64,000 nucleotides of DNA, taken from positions 1 to 64,000 of the forward strand of contig NZ_QGKM01000075.1 of the NCBI RefSeq assembly GCF_003172875.1, read 5' to 3'. Position 1 is the first letter of the stretch. Each line of letters begins with the position of its first letter. Source of the stretch: Leucothrix pacifica (GTDB lineage Bacteria; Pseudomonadota; Gammaproteobacteria; Thiotrichales; Thiotrichaceae). Below, one piece after another: positions 34,882 to 44,035 of this stretch. The translations under genes were made by a program, and so were the position numbers. Under the pieces are notes generated by a model. That model was given only the letters and a program-made list of their open reading frames with translations, was not told the DNA's origin and made no database searches.

Positions 34882-35484
34882 ATGTGGAACGAACGCTATA
34901 GCACGGAAGAGTATGTCTACGGCACAACGCCGAATGAGTTTTTAAACGACGTCAGCCATCGAATTACCGGTAATAAAGTGTTATGCCTTGCCGAAGGTGA
35001 GGGCCGCAATGCCGTCTATTTGGCACGGGAAGGTTATGACGTGATGGCGGTGGATGCGTCTGCTGTCGGGCTGGAAAAAGCTGAAATCCTGGCTGACGAA
35101 AGTTATGTGAATATCAATACTCAGGTTGCTGATCTGGCGGAGTATGAGATCGAACCGGAAAGTTGGGATGGTATCGTATCGATTTTCTGTCATGTACCGT
35201 CTGATATTCGTAAAGCACTGCATCAAAAAGTCGTGACAGGTTTACGTCCCGGTGGCGTATTTATTTTGGAAGCATATCGTCCGGAGCAGTTGGCATTTAA
35301 AACCGGTGGGCCACCTGTGGCGGACTTAATGATGTCATTGGATGATCTTAAACAGGAGCTTGCCGGACTGGAATTCGTGCATGCCAAAGCACTTGAGCGG
35401 GAAATTAAAGAGGGCAGCTTGCATACGGGCATGGGGGCAGTGGTTCAGATTGTCGCGATCAAACCCGGTGGTGAGGTTATTTAA
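34882..35484 (+). CDS. SAM-dependent methyltransferase (TehB-like class I)
   Basis: 200 residues with a good GGAGG Shine-Dalgarno. Motif I is VLCLAEGEGRNAVYLAREGY (about 33-52) with the SAM-binding Asp in VMAVDASAVGL; WDGIVSIFCHVP is motif IV-like; RPGGVFILEAY follows. This subset of small methyltransferases (often called tellurite-resistance/TehB-like) has no assigned substrate. It stands alone between sbcB (divergent) and the lipoprotein hydrolase. Confidence 0.83.
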   Translation: MWNERYSTEEYVYGTTPNEFLNDVSHRITGNKVLCLAEGEGRNAVYLAREGYDVMAVDASAVGLEKAEILADESYVNINTQVADLAEYEIEPESWDGIVSIFCHVPSDIRKALHQKVVTGLRPGGVFILEAYRPEQLAFKTGGPPVADLMMSLDDLKQELAGLEFVHAKALEREIKEGSLHTGMGAVVQIVAIKPGGEVI

Positions 35485-35547
35485 CTCAACAAAGCGGCTT
35501 GTAAATTGATAGAATGGAGTCTTATTTGTACTGCTTGTAGACGGATT

Positions 35548-36771
35548 ATGCTGGGAATTCTTAGAAAACTGAAATTACATGCCTTGCCGATTCTGGCTAT
35601 GTTGCTTTTGAGTGCCTGTGGCGGTAGTGATAAAGATAGCAGTGGGCAAGCGTCTGTTGAGCGCGGAGCGTTACTGAGTAGTGAGTTTGTTGCGGAGTAT
35701 TCAGCCCCTGGGACGTTGAGTTTTGCGGCTTTGGCTGCCGGCTCAGAGGTAAGTTACAGCATTAAAGTAGTGAAGCTGATTTACAATACAGCGCTGGAGA
35801 GTGGTGATATTGTGAAGGCATCCGGCACGTTCTCATTCCCTACGAATAAAGCCGGATCAAGTCCTATGTTGAGTTATCAGCACGCGACGATTTTTTCGAA
35901 TCTCTCTGTGCCAAGTAACGACCCTTTATTTGATCTGTCACCGGCTTATGCTGCGACAGCAGGTTTTGTGGTCGTCGCGCCGGATTACATCGGTTACGGT
36001 GCATCCAACGCGATGACGCACCCGTTTATTCAGGCTGCACCATCTGCCAATAGCGTAATCGATCTGATTCGTGCGGCACGTATTTATGCTGCGGATAATG
36101 ACATCAGTCTAAATAGTCAGTTGTTTTTAGCAGGTTACTCCGAAGGTGCATACACCAGTATGGCGGCACATAAAGCAATGGAGACCGATTACCCAGACGA
36201 GTTCACCGTGACAGGCAGTGTGATTGGCGCGGGGCCGTATGATGTGAGAGGCACGGTGGACGAAATGTTGTTAAATACTCAGCGCATCGAGTCTCCTGCA
36301 ACGCTTGGTTATATGGTTCACGCATACGACCGTTATTATGAGTTGGATAATCTGACTGTGCGGGCCATTGCATCGCCACATCACCTCACGGTGGATGGAT
36401 ATTATGATGGCTCCAGAACATCCAGTGCGATCAATAGTATTTTGCCGCGTAATATGGACGAGCTGTTTGATGGTGATTTCTTGAGAGATTACGCGAGCAT
36501 CACTGGTGAGTTAACGCTTAAGTATCAACTTGAGAAAAACGATGTGTATGACTGGGCACCCAAAGCACCGATTCGTTTGTTTCATGGAGCGGATGATCAG
36601 ATCGTGCCTTACGCTAACTCTGTTGCAGCAGCTAGCGTAATGAATGGATATGAAGGGGTTGACGTTACCTTGACGGACTGTGACAGAACACAGTCAACGC
36701 ATGCAGGCTGCGTTCCGGAGTTTGCAGCATTCGCACTTAACTACTTATTTGATGAATCAACGGGTCGCTAG
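35548..36771 (+). CDS. lipoprotein alpha/beta hydrolase (secretory lipase-like)
   Basis: 407 residues from the ATG at 35548. A lipoprotein signal peptide ends in the lipobox LLSAC (Cys about 22). The catalytic Ser is in AGYSEGAYTS (GxSxG), and the charge relay is probably Asp in GADDQIVP and His in STHAGCVPEF, as in secretory (LIP-type) lipases. The N-terminal half has the YQHATIFSNLSVPSNDPLF stretch common to that family. It is likely anchored in the outer membrane and hydrolyses esters of unknown kind. Its stop TAG shares the CTAG tetranucleotide with the stop of the convergent M50 gene. Confidence 0.82.
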   Translation: MLGILRKLKLHALPILAMLLLSACGGSDKDSSGQASVERGALLSSEFVAEYSAPGTLSFAALAAGSEVSYSIKVVKLIYNTALESGDIVKASGTFSFPTNKAGSSPMLSYQHATIFSNLSVPSNDPLFDLSPAYAATAGFVVVAPDYIGYGASNAMTHPFIQAAPSANSVIDLIRAARIYAADNDISLNSQLFLAGYSEGAYTSMAAHKAMETDYPDEFTVTGSVIGAGPYDVRGTVDEMLLNTQRIESPATLGYMVHAYDRYYELDNLTVRAIASPHHLTVDGYYDGSRTSSAINSILPRNMDELFDGDFLRDYASITGELTLKYQLEKNDVYDWAPKAPIRLFHGADDQIVPYANSVAAASVMNGYEGVDVTLTDCDRTQSTHAGCVPEFAAFALNYLFDESTGR

Positions 36772-37418
36772 TCTGACGACTTCTGGTTGTTACGAATCCA
36801 TAATTCATAATCCATTTTACTACTGGTGAGGCTGGTAATAATCCCCAGCCCATCATTGGGTGCTGTCCCTTCAGCGGTGCGAATTCCCAGCGGAATCAGA
36901 TTTATCACTGCGCCGACTAAGGCCGCAAACGCCAGACTCTGTAGTGCGATTTGATAATAGTTGTCGTGCAGTGCAAAAATCTGATCAGTACCCAAAAACA
37001 GCATAATCAGTAAGAACACCAACAGTTCAATACCGGGGCCTGCAAAGTAGATCAGCGCATGTTTGATACGAACCCAATGCAAATTCTCCGGCGCGATACT
37101 GACGAAACCTTCCAGTGGAATCATGCGAATTTCCATGGGGGCACCGAAAAGGGTGGTTTTGTGCAGTACACCGCCCAAACCAATCACCGTACGTTTTACC
37201 TGCCAGCCACACAGCTTTGCCATCAGTGCATGTCCGAATTCATGCAGAAATAACAACGGTATCCAGAAAAGAACAAAGAACAGCATGCCCAGTTTGCGGG
37301 GTTCGTAGTTGCTGATCATTTCCATACTCATCATAAAGAAAAACAGTAATGTCAGCACAAGCACAAAGATTTTTTCGCCTTTGGAGCTGGGTTCTTTATC
37401 TTTTTGGTCTATATACAT
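36768..37418 (-). CDS. M50-family membrane metalloprotease (site-2 protease-like)
   Basis: 216 residues with several membrane helices. HEFGH in WIPLLFLHEFGHALMA (about residues 60-64) is the zinc site, and NLIPLGIRTAEGTAPNDG carries the third-ligand region (NDG, the equivalent of NPxPxxDG). The size is that of small M50 proteins without a PDZ domain. Substrate unknown. It converges with the lipoprotein hydrolase gene, and the two stops overlap at 36768-36771. Confidence 0.83.
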   Translation of the reverse strand: MYIDQKDKEPSSKGEKIFVLVLTLLFFFMMSMEMISNYEPRKLGMLFFVLFWIPLLFLHEFGHALMAKLCGWQVKRTVIGLGGVLHKTTLFGAPMEIRMIPLEGFVSIAPENLHWVRIKHALIYFAGPGIELLVFLLIMLFLGTDQIFALHDNYYQIALQSLAFAALVGAVINLIPLGIRTAEGTAPNDGLGIITSLTSSKMDYELWIRNNQKSSD

Positions 37419-37621
37419 GTGGATCGCCTTGTTGTTTGAACGAATGTTAGCAGAACTCCGGCTTAGGGTTTACTTACAGATTGTTATGACTCGCGGTTGT
37501 TAACCACGTCTTTAGACGCTTTTTGAACCTGAGCATCAAACAAATGGTCTGTAGTCGTGACAATAGGCGTCAGCCTCTAGTATTCTTGCGCCTCAAACGA
37601 TTTTTAACTAAGGAATCAGCA

Positions 37622-38218
37622 ATGTCTGAGAACAATCCCTTCACTCCGCCAGAATCAGACCTTCGGCCACCGCTTAAGAATGGCCATCAGTTTATTCAGG
37701 AGTTTCCACGCCTGCCGACGCTGTTGTTTATTGGTTTGGGATTATTAACGCTTGGACTTTATGTGTATGCATGGATCTACACACGTAATGCCATGATTAA
37801 CCGTTGTGTACCGGCTGATAAACGAATTCCGGATTGGTTATCAAACTCAACCGTTGCCATCGGTGTGATTAGTTTTTTGATGTCAGCCATGGGCATGTTG
37901 TTTCCTGGCACAACTTTGGGCATGGCGATGGTCGAAGCGCAGGGTATCTTTGCGCTGATGTCGTTTGCAATGACTATGGTGTGGTTATTTACCTTCCGCA
38001 CATTGCTGAATCAGTTAACCGGTGCATATCCCGGTAAGCGCTTGTGGGTGAATGGTGTTTTATTGGTGCTGTTTTCGGTGTATTACCTGCAGTACAAACT
38101 CAACCAGATTCATGATATCGGTGAGAGTGAAATAACACGTCCGCCAGAGTCAGATGATGATGATGATGAGTCGGGTGATAATGATTCAAAGCCTAAGCAG
38201 GGCTATATCGAACTGTAA
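37622..38218 (+). CDS. small membrane protein (DUF4234-like)
   Basis: 198 residues from the ATG at 37622, with AAGGAA upstream. N-terminal Pro-rich cytoplasmic tail (NPFTPPESDLRPPLK), then helices including LLFIGLGLLTLGLYVYAWIY, IGVISFLMSAMGMLF and NGVLLVLFSVYYL, and a C-terminal Asp-run (about 175-185) rich in acidic residues. The TLGLYVYAWIYTRN pattern recalls DUF4234. No function is known. Confidence 0.7.
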   Translation: MSENNPFTPPESDLRPPLKNGHQFIQEFPRLPTLLFIGLGLLTLGLYVYAWIYTRNAMINRCVPADKRIPDWLSNSTVAIGVISFLMSAMGMLFPGTTLGMAMVEAQGIFALMSFAMTMVWLFTFRTLLNQLTGAYPGKRLWVNGVLLVLFSVYYLQYKLNQIHDIGESEITRPPESDDDDDESGDNDSKPKQGYIEL

Positions 38219-38237
38219 TTTGCTGTTTATTCCAGAC

Positions 38238-38265
38238 AAAAAAGCGCCCCAGTGTTAAGGGGCGC
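38238..38265 (-). terminator. intrinsic terminator of the DegP gene
   Basis: GCGCCCC (38244-38250) pairs with GGGGCGC (38259-38265) around an 8-nt loop. On the minus strand the stem is followed by a U-run (plus AAAAAA), 25 bp after the degP stop, so it ends the leftward protease gene. It can also serve the convergent rightward membrane-protein gene. Confidence 0.85.
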
Positions 38266-38290
38266 AAAGGGTACTACCTATGAAGCTTGT

Positions 38291-39721
38291 TTACTCCGGA
38301 ACGTGTACCGGAATGTAGCGAGCTGAGTTATCGCGAATCACCAGTACGGGTACCGAGCGTCCTTTCGGTGCGTTTTTGATCGCACTCTTTAACTCATCTG
38401 CTGAGCTGACCTCGACATTGTTGAACGAGATAATGATGTCATTGACGGCAATACCAGCTTTCTCAGCAAGACTGTCACCCATTACCTGGTTCACAACCAC
38501 GCCTTTATCAGAACGAATCGCTTTACGCTGTTCATCATCCAGTGAGCCAACGACTACGCCGAAAGTATCTTTGGAGCGAGTATTCGTTGCCTGTGCGCTG
38601 CCTTGTTTCTTATCCAGCTGTCCGACAACTACATTAAAGACTTTCTCTTTGCCGCCACGGATCAGCGTCAGAGGAACGCGTTTTCCAATTTCGGTGTTAC
38701 CAACTAGTGGTGGCAGGTCGCCAGATTTGTACACACTAACGCCATTGAAACCAATGATGACATCACCACGTTTCAGACCAGCGGTATCAGCTGCACTGCC
38801 TTTCTCAACGTTAGCTACCAATGCGCCTTTCGGGCCCGGTAAGTTGAAAGAGTCAGCGAGTTCTTGGTTTACGTCCTGAATCAATACACCCAGCTTACCG
38901 CGGCTTACGAAGCCTTTGCTTTTGAGCTGATTGGTGACGTTTTTCACGGTATTAACCGGAATGGAGAATGATATACCCTGATAGCCACCGCTGCGGCTAT
39001 AGATCATGGAGTTCACACCAACCACGTTACCATCAAGGTCAAACAGTGGGCCACCTGAGTTACCGGGGTTAACCGCTACGTCTGTCTGGATGAATGGGAT
39101 ATAAGTGGTGCTGGCTTGGTTAAGGCTACGTGACAAGGCACTTACGATACCTTGCGAAGCGCTGTGCTCAAGACCAAATGGTGCGCCGATGGCAACAACC
39201 CATTGTCCTACTTTCAGCTTTGCAGAGTCACCCAGTGAAACCGCCGGAAGGTTTTTGGCTTCGATCTTTAACAGGGCGATATCAGTCGCTTCATCAACAC
39301 CTATGACTTTAGCGTCTAGTTCACGGCGGTCTTTAAGTGTTACACGAACACTTTCGGCCTGATCAATAACGTGAGCGTTAGTGACTACGTAGCCATCGTC
39401 TGAAATAATGAAGCCTGAACCCAGTGACTGAAAGTCCTGACTCGGACGTTGTCCGCGTGAGTCCGGAGAAGGCATGCTACGGAAAAATTCACGTAACTGA
39501 GGGGGTAATGCGTCAAGATCAAACTGCCCACTGCCACCGCGCGAAGTGCTGCTAGCGCCTTTGGTTGCAATATTGACAACTGAGTTACGATTCTTTTCAA
39601 TCACATCCATTAGATTAGGTAGTTCCGCTTTGGCGGGTAGGGATGTAACGAATAAAAGTGCTGTTAGCATTAAAGCACTGAATGCTTTAACTGTTGTTGG
39701 CTGAATTGCCTGGCTAACCAT
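38291..39721 (-). CDS. degP: Do-family serine endoprotease DegP/MucD
   Basis: 476-residue periplasmic protease-chaperone from the ATG at 39719-39721, with GGAGG 5 bp upstream. Signal peptide with core ALMLTALLFVTSLPAKA. Catalytic triad: His in VVTNAHVID, Asp in DEATDIALLKI, Ser in GNSGGPLFDLDG. Two PDZ domains follow (about 270-365 and 385-475, GLKRGDVIIGFNG and GIAVNDIIISFNN). Length agrees with MucD/DegP (about 470). It guards against misfolded envelope proteins and is usually under sigma-E or Cpx, not visible here. Confidence 0.94.
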   Translation of the reverse strand: MVSQAIQPTTVKAFSALMLTALLFVTSLPAKAELPNLMDVIEKNRNSVVNIATKGASSTSRGGSGQFDLDALPPQLREFFRSMPSPDSRGQRPSQDFQSLGSGFIISDDGYVVTNAHVIDQAESVRVTLKDRRELDAKVIGVDEATDIALLKIEAKNLPAVSLGDSAKLKVGQWVVAIGAPFGLEHSASQGIVSALSRSLNQASTTYIPFIQTDVAVNPGNSGGPLFDLDGNVVGVNSMIYSRSGGYQGISFSIPVNTVKNVTNQLKSKGFVSRGKLGVLIQDVNQELADSFNLPGPKGALVANVEKGSAADTAGLKRGDVIIGFNGVSVYKSGDLPPLVGNTEIGKRVPLTLIRGGKEKVFNVVVGQLDKKQGSAQATNTRSKDTFGVVVGSLDDEQRKAIRSDKGVVVNQVMGDSLAEKAGIAVNDIIISFNNVEVSSADELKSAIKNAPKGRSVPVLVIRDNSARYIPVHVPE

Positions 39722-39833
39722 TTTAACCTCCACTGATTAATTGTTGCGTAGATTCTGTCACGCGTTTGATTACTAATTGTTTTCCAATTAATTAAAAAAA
39801 ATTTATACATATAACAGCGAGTTGCTAATTTTT

Positions 39834-40604
39834 ATGCTGGATATTCTTTACCAAGATGAACACATCGTTGCGATCAATAAACCATCAGGATTATTGGTAC
39901 ACCGTAGTCCCATCGATAAGCATGAAACTCGCTTTGCTATCCAACTGACACGAGATCAGATTGGGCAGCGTGTATATCCAGTCCATCGCTTGGATAAACC
40001 AACCTCCGGAGTGTTGTTATTCGCCTTGTCTTCTGAAGTAGCCGCGTTGCTGACTCAACAGTTCACCGCTAGAACAGTGCACAAACGCTATTGGGCGATT
40101 GTACGAGGCTATACGCAAGATAGTGGGGTTGTGGATTACCCATTGCAAGAACAGTGGGATAAAATGACAGATAATTTAGTAAGTCAGGATAAAAGCGCGC
40201 AATCTGCAGTCACTCACTATCAACAACTCGCCAAAACTGAGTTGCCGTTTGCAGTGGGACGCTATGAAACGGTGCGATATTCATTGGTGGAGTTGTACCC
40301 AAAAACGGGTCGGAAGCATCAGTTGCGTCGTCATATGAAGCATATTTTTCATCCCATAGTGGGGGATACGACGCATGGTGATGGCAAGCAAAATACCTTT
40401 TTGCGGGAGCAGTTTGATTTGCAGCGTTTAATGCTTCACGCCAGAGAGTTGAATCTGGCACACCCCGTGACCGGTGATGCCTTATCGATTCATGCGCCTC
40501 TGGCGGAGGATTTTCAGTTGTTATTGGGGCAGCTTAAGCTTGAGACAGAGCAGGATAGTGATACTCAAGCTAACTCATCCGACTCAGTTAAATATTGCTA
40601 TTAA
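39834..40604 (+). CDS. truC: tRNA pseudouridine(65) synthase TruC
   Basis: 256 residues from the ATG at 39834. The RluA-family catalytic Asp is in PVHRLDKPTSGVLLFA (about 55-70), the opening ILYQDEHIVAINKPSGLLVHRS and the C-terminal GRKHQLRRHMKHIFHPIVGDTTHGDGK segments are specific to TruC rather than RluA. It modifies U65 in tRNA. It is divergent from degP. Confidence 0.92.
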   Translation: MLDILYQDEHIVAINKPSGLLVHRSPIDKHETRFAIQLTRDQIGQRVYPVHRLDKPTSGVLLFALSSEVAALLTQQFTARTVHKRYWAIVRGYTQDSGVVDYPLQEQWDKMTDNLVSQDKSAQSAVTHYQQLAKTELPFAVGRYETVRYSLVELYPKTGRKHQLRRHMKHIFHPIVGDTTHGDGKQNTFLREQFDLQRLMLHARELNLAHPVTGDALSIHAPLAEDFQLLLGQLKLETEQDSDTQANSSDSVKYCY

Positions 40605-40637
40605 ACCCGCATAGTTAAACCTGTTGGAGTTGAGTGA

Positions 40638-41801
40638 CTAGCTCAGTCTGTCTTGTACCAACTTCACCCAGTAACTCGCACCGAGATGAGAGACATCATC
40701 ATTAAAATCATAATGTGCGTTGTGCAACATACAGCCACCTTCGCCCTCACCATTACCAATCCAAATGTAAGCACCGGGTAGGGCTTCCAGCATGTAACCA
40801 AAATCTTCTGCAGCCATGCTCGGTGGCATATTGCGTTGAACATTATCAGCACCAACCACTTTAGCAGCTGCATCGGCACAGTGTTGAGCTTCAGGTGGAG
40901 TGTTGATGGTCGCGGGATAATCACCAATCACAGTGAGTTCACCGGTGGCTCCAAAACTAGCGCAAACACTCTCCACCAACTCACGGATACGGCGAATCAA
41001 CATAACGCCATGCTCCGGATTAAAGAAACGCAGTGTGCCGGTGAGTTTCATTTCATCCGGAATCACATTGTGAGTGAAACCAGCGGAGACTTGAGTAATG
41101 CTGATGACTGCGGCGTCTACCGGAGACATATTGCGTGAGATAATGCTTTGTAAGGCGGTAATCACATGTGAGCCAATTAATACCGGATCAATGGTTTGAT
41201 CGGGAATTGCAGCGTGCCCACCTTTACCAGTGATGAGAATCTTCAGCGTTCTAACCGCTGCCATTACTGCGGTGTCGTGTACTACAAACTGACCAGCCGG
41301 CAAGCCCGGCCAGTTGTGCATGCCATAGATTTCCTGACAGGGGAATTGTTCAAACAAGCCCTCATCCATCATTTGTTTTGCCCCGGCATCACCTTCTTCA
41401 GCGGGTTGGAATATCAAATGGACAGTGCCCTTGAAATCATTGTTATTAATCAGATAAGCAGCTGCTCCGAGTAACATGGTGGTGTGACCATCATGACCGC
41501 AGCCATGCATATTGCCTTCGTGTAGTGACTTGTGAGCAAAGTCATTTGCTTCGGTGATTTCTAAAGCATCGATATCGGCGCGTAGTCCGATGCTTTTGCC
41601 CTCATATTGCCCTTTGATGGTAGCAACGATGCCAGTGGTGGCAAGACCCCGCTGGAACGGTACGCCTAAATCTTCAAGAACCTCGGCGATATAGTCACTG
41701 GTTTTAAATTCTTCAAAACAAAGTTCGGGGTGTTGGTGTAACCAGTGACGCCATCCAATCATTTGTTGGTGTAGTGCTGATCCGCTTTCAATAGCAGTCA
41801 T
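40638..41801 (-). CDS. M20-family amidohydrolase (aminoacylase/hippurate hydrolase-like)
   Basis: 387 residues. Metal ligands of the M20D type: MHGCGHDGHTTMLLG (Cys, His, Asp), FQPAEEGDAGAKQM (Glu pair), and the C-terminal AAEDFGYML and MLHNAHYDFNDD. The RADIDALEI opening is typical. The enzyme removes acyl groups from amino acids or amino-acid conjugates such as hippurate or indole-acetyl amides; the exact substrate is not set by sequence. It lies 20 bp beyond the leftward phoR gene. Confidence 0.88.
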   Translation of the reverse strand: MTAIESGSALHQQMIGWRHWLHQHPELCFEEFKTSDYIAEVLEDLGVPFQRGLATTGIVATIKGQYEGKSIGLRADIDALEITEANDFAHKSLHEGNMHGCGHDGHTTMLLGAAAYLINNNDFKGTVHLIFQPAEEGDAGAKQMMDEGLFEQFPCQEIYGMHNWPGLPAGQFVVHDTAVMAAVRTLKILITGKGGHAAIPDQTIDPVLIGSHVITALQSIISRNMSPVDAAVISITQVSAGFTHNVIPDEMKLTGTLRFFNPEHGVMLIRRIRELVESVCASFGATGELTVIGDYPATINTPPEAQHCADAAAKVVGADNVQRNMPPSMAAEDFGYMLEALPGAYIWIGNGEGEGGCMLHNAHYDFNDDVSHLGASYWVKLVQDRLS

Positions 41802-41821
41802 AAGACCTGTCCTTAGTGGGG

Positions 41822-43174
41822 CTAAGCGCTAAGTATATGGTCTTCGGTGTCTTCTATGGAAGGGGCATCAATGCCACGTTCAGTAGGGAATAAGCAACGA
41901 AATACACTGCCTTTACCAAATTCACTACTGATAGACAGCTGAGCGTCGTGGCGTTGCAAGGCATGCTTGACGATGGCTAAGCCAAGACCTGTTCCTCCTG
42001 CGTCGCGTGAGCGCCCTTTATCCGCTCGATAAAAGCGCTCAGTTAGCCGATTAATGTGCTGTGGTTCAATACCAATTCCATTATCTTCAACTTCCATAAT
42101 GAGATGATCATCAGACTCATACCAACGAATAGCAATCTCACCAAGCTCGGGTGTGTAGTTGACTGCGTTGGAGACTAAGTTTGAAAAGACACCATGTAGC
42201 TCACGGGTATTGCCTTTTAGCCAGAGGCTCTCATCCGCTTCCAGAGTAATGTTTTGGTTCTTATTTCCACTCAAAATAATGGCATCATCAGCGATTCCTT
42301 CCAGCATTTTAGGAACGGCGACTTCATTGTTGTGATTGATGTGTTGTTCGTTTTCCAGATTGGACAGCGTTAGCAAGTCCTCAACTAAGCGAGTCATACG
42401 ATCGGATTGCTGTTTCATCTGCCAGAAAATAGCGCGGTAAGGTTCCATTTCCGGAGAGTCATCATCATCCAGTGTTTCTATGTAGCCAACGACAACACTG
42501 AGTGGTGTGCGTAGCTCGTGCGATACATTCGCAACGAAGTCCTGGCGTACCTTTTCCATGTGATGCAGTCTGGTGAAGTCCTGCACAATCATCAGGTGTT
42601 TATCGTGAAAAGGAAGGAGCCGAATATCGAGTTTTATGTTATTGCCAGCCGGAGAGTCGAGTCTCAAATTCTCATCTTCACCGCTACTATTGTAGAACTT
42701 CACAAAGCTCGGATCTCTGACCAGATTGGTGATGTTACTGCCGCGATCTTGCTGTTGACGAAGACCAAGCAAACTTGAAGCCCGTTTATTCATCCACTCA
42801 ATCCGGTTGAGTGAGTCAAGAATCAAAATACCATCCGGCAGGGCGGTGCTGACTTTTCGGAACTGAGCAATGAGGTGACGGGATTTTGCTTCAGTGCTGC
42901 GATGGTGTTTATTTCGCTGGTGGAATTGCGTCGAAATTTCGCTCCAGATACCGCGTAATTCATCCGGTGGCGCTTTCATCTGTTTATTGGCTTGCCACGT
43001 CAGCAGCAGCTTCATTTGATAGATATGAAAGCCGGTGAACAGCAGTAAACCGAGAATAATTAACCACAGGAATGGAATGCCGGTTGTTGATATCAACAAG
43101 CAAGCAATCACGATAAGACTGAGAAGTTTGAGTTCAGGTACGATTACCTTGTTGAGATAGTCGTTCCAGCTCAT
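41822..43174 (-). CDS. phoR: phosphate regulon sensor histidine kinase PhoR
   Basis: 450-residue inner-membrane kinase. Two N-terminal helices (about 15-32 and 34-50) anchor it; a PAS domain (about 110-200) contains LPDGILILDSLNRIEWMN; the phospho-His is His219 in FVANVSHELRTPLSV; the ATPase has NLVSNAVNYTP, DNGIGIEPQ and GGTGLGLAIVKH. The arrangement is that of PhoR. It is 9 bp downstream of phoB in one unit and signals phosphate limitation with the PstSCAB-PhoU complex. Confidence 0.95.
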   Translation of the reverse strand: MSWNDYLNKVIVPELKLLSLIVIACLLISTTGIPFLWLIILGLLLFTGFHIYQMKLLLTWQANKQMKAPPDELRGIWSEISTQFHQRNKHHRSTEAKSRHLIAQFRKVSTALPDGILILDSLNRIEWMNKRASSLLGLRQQQDRGSNITNLVRDPSFVKFYNSSGEDENLRLDSPAGNNIKLDIRLLPFHDKHLMIVQDFTRLHHMEKVRQDFVANVSHELRTPLSVVVGYIETLDDDDSPEMEPYRAIFWQMKQQSDRMTRLVEDLLTLSNLENEQHINHNNEVAVPKMLEGIADDAIILSGNKNQNITLEADESLWLKGNTRELHGVFSNLVSNAVNYTPELGEIAIRWYESDDHLIMEVEDNGIGIEPQHINRLTERFYRADKGRSRDAGGTGLGLAIVKHALQRHDAQLSISSEFGKGSVFRCLFPTERGIDAPSIEDTEDHILSA

Positions 43175-43183
43175 AAGGCATGC

Positions 43184-43873
43184 TTACTCATTCGGTGAGA
43201 AGCGGTAGCCAACACCACGGACGGTTTGGATAAGTTTGTCATACTGCCAAGGGGCCAGTGATTTTCGTAATCGTAAGATGTGCACATCAACGGTACGTTC
43301 CTCAACATAGGTATTCCTGCCCCACACATGATCCAGTAGGGTGCCTCGGCTATAAACTCGATTTGGGTTTTCCATCATGAAATTGAGCAGACGAAACTCT
43401 GTTGGCCCCAGTTCAAGTGAATTACCGTCAATCGTAACGCGATGACTTCCTTTATCCAGACGCAGATTCTGAGCAGTGAGTACTTCATCTTCTGTCTGGC
43501 GGGAAGTATTCCTTCGCAATACTGCCTGAATTCTGGCGATCAATTCTTTAGGAGAAAATGGCTTACTTACGTAGTCATCAGCACCTGAATTGAGTCCGGT
43601 AATCTTGTCATCTTCAGAGGATTTAGCCGTCAACATAATAACAGGTATATCGCTGTTAAAGCTATCTCGTTTGATATGGCGAATCAGCTCAATACCGGTG
43701 GCATCAGGAAGCATCCAGTCCATTAAAATTAAGTCAGGATGTGTTTCACTTAGAGAAATTTGAGCCTGTCGTGCATCGCCTGCTTCAAGGGTTCTGTAGC
43801 CTGCACGGGACAACGCAAAACCTAACATCTGGCGGATGGGCTGTTCGTCTTCTACGAGGAGTATCGTTTCCAT
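43184..43873 (-). CDS. phoB: phosphate regulon response regulator PhoB
   Basis: 229-residue OmpR-type regulator. Receiver (about 1-120) with phospho-acceptor Asp52 in LILMDWMLPD and Lys in DDYVSKPFSP; winged-helix DNA-binding domain (about 130-228) with VYSRGTLLDHVWGRNTYVEERTVDVHILRLRKSL, the recognition helix of PhoB. A Pho box at 43929-43947 lies upstream, so it is autoregulated. phoR follows at once. A second PhoB-like protein is encoded at 49729-50424. Confidence 0.95.
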   Translation of the reverse strand: METILLVEDEQPIRQMLGFALSRAGYRTLEAGDARQAQISLSETHPDLILMDWMLPDATGIELIRHIKRDSFNSDIPVIMLTAKSSEDDKITGLNSGADDYVSKPFSPKELIARIQAVLRRNTSRQTEDEVLTAQNLRLDKGSHRVTIDGNSLELGPTEFRLLNFMMENPNRVYSRGTLLDHVWGRNTYVEERTVDVHILRLRKSLAPWQYDKLIQTVRGVGYRFSPNE

Positions 43874-43928
43874 GATAATTGTTACATCGACATTAATTTT
43901 TAGAGTGCCGTTATTACAACAAAGTTAT

Positions 43929-43947
43929 ATGTCAGAGATATGACAAG
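43929..43947 (-). promoter_or_regulatory. Pho box upstream of phoB
   Basis: On the minus strand the sequence CTTGTCATATCTCTGACAT is a good match to the PhoB consensus (two 7-bp direct CTGTCAT units with AT-rich spacing). It lies 56 bp upstream of the phoB start. A TAATAA -10-like hexamer occurs about 12 bp downstream of it, consistent with the usual replacement of the -35 by the Pho box. Confidence 0.75.
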
Positions 43948-43977
43948 GTTAGACTGGTTTTATTTATTTTTTGACAA

Positions 43978-44015
43978 AAAATAACCGCATCCTGAAGCAG
44001 GTATGCGGTTATTTT
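43978..44015. terminator. strong bidirectional stem-loop after phoU
   Basis: AAAATAACCGCAT (43978-43990) pairs perfectly with ATGCGGTTATTTT (44003-44015), and the loop CCTGAAGCAGG can pair further. With A-runs on the left arm, U-runs follow the stem on the minus strand. It separates pst-phoU from phoBR, 20 bp after the phoU stop, and ends most pst transcription. Confidence 0.85.
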
Positions 44016-44035
44016 CAAGACTGAGCGGACTGAGT

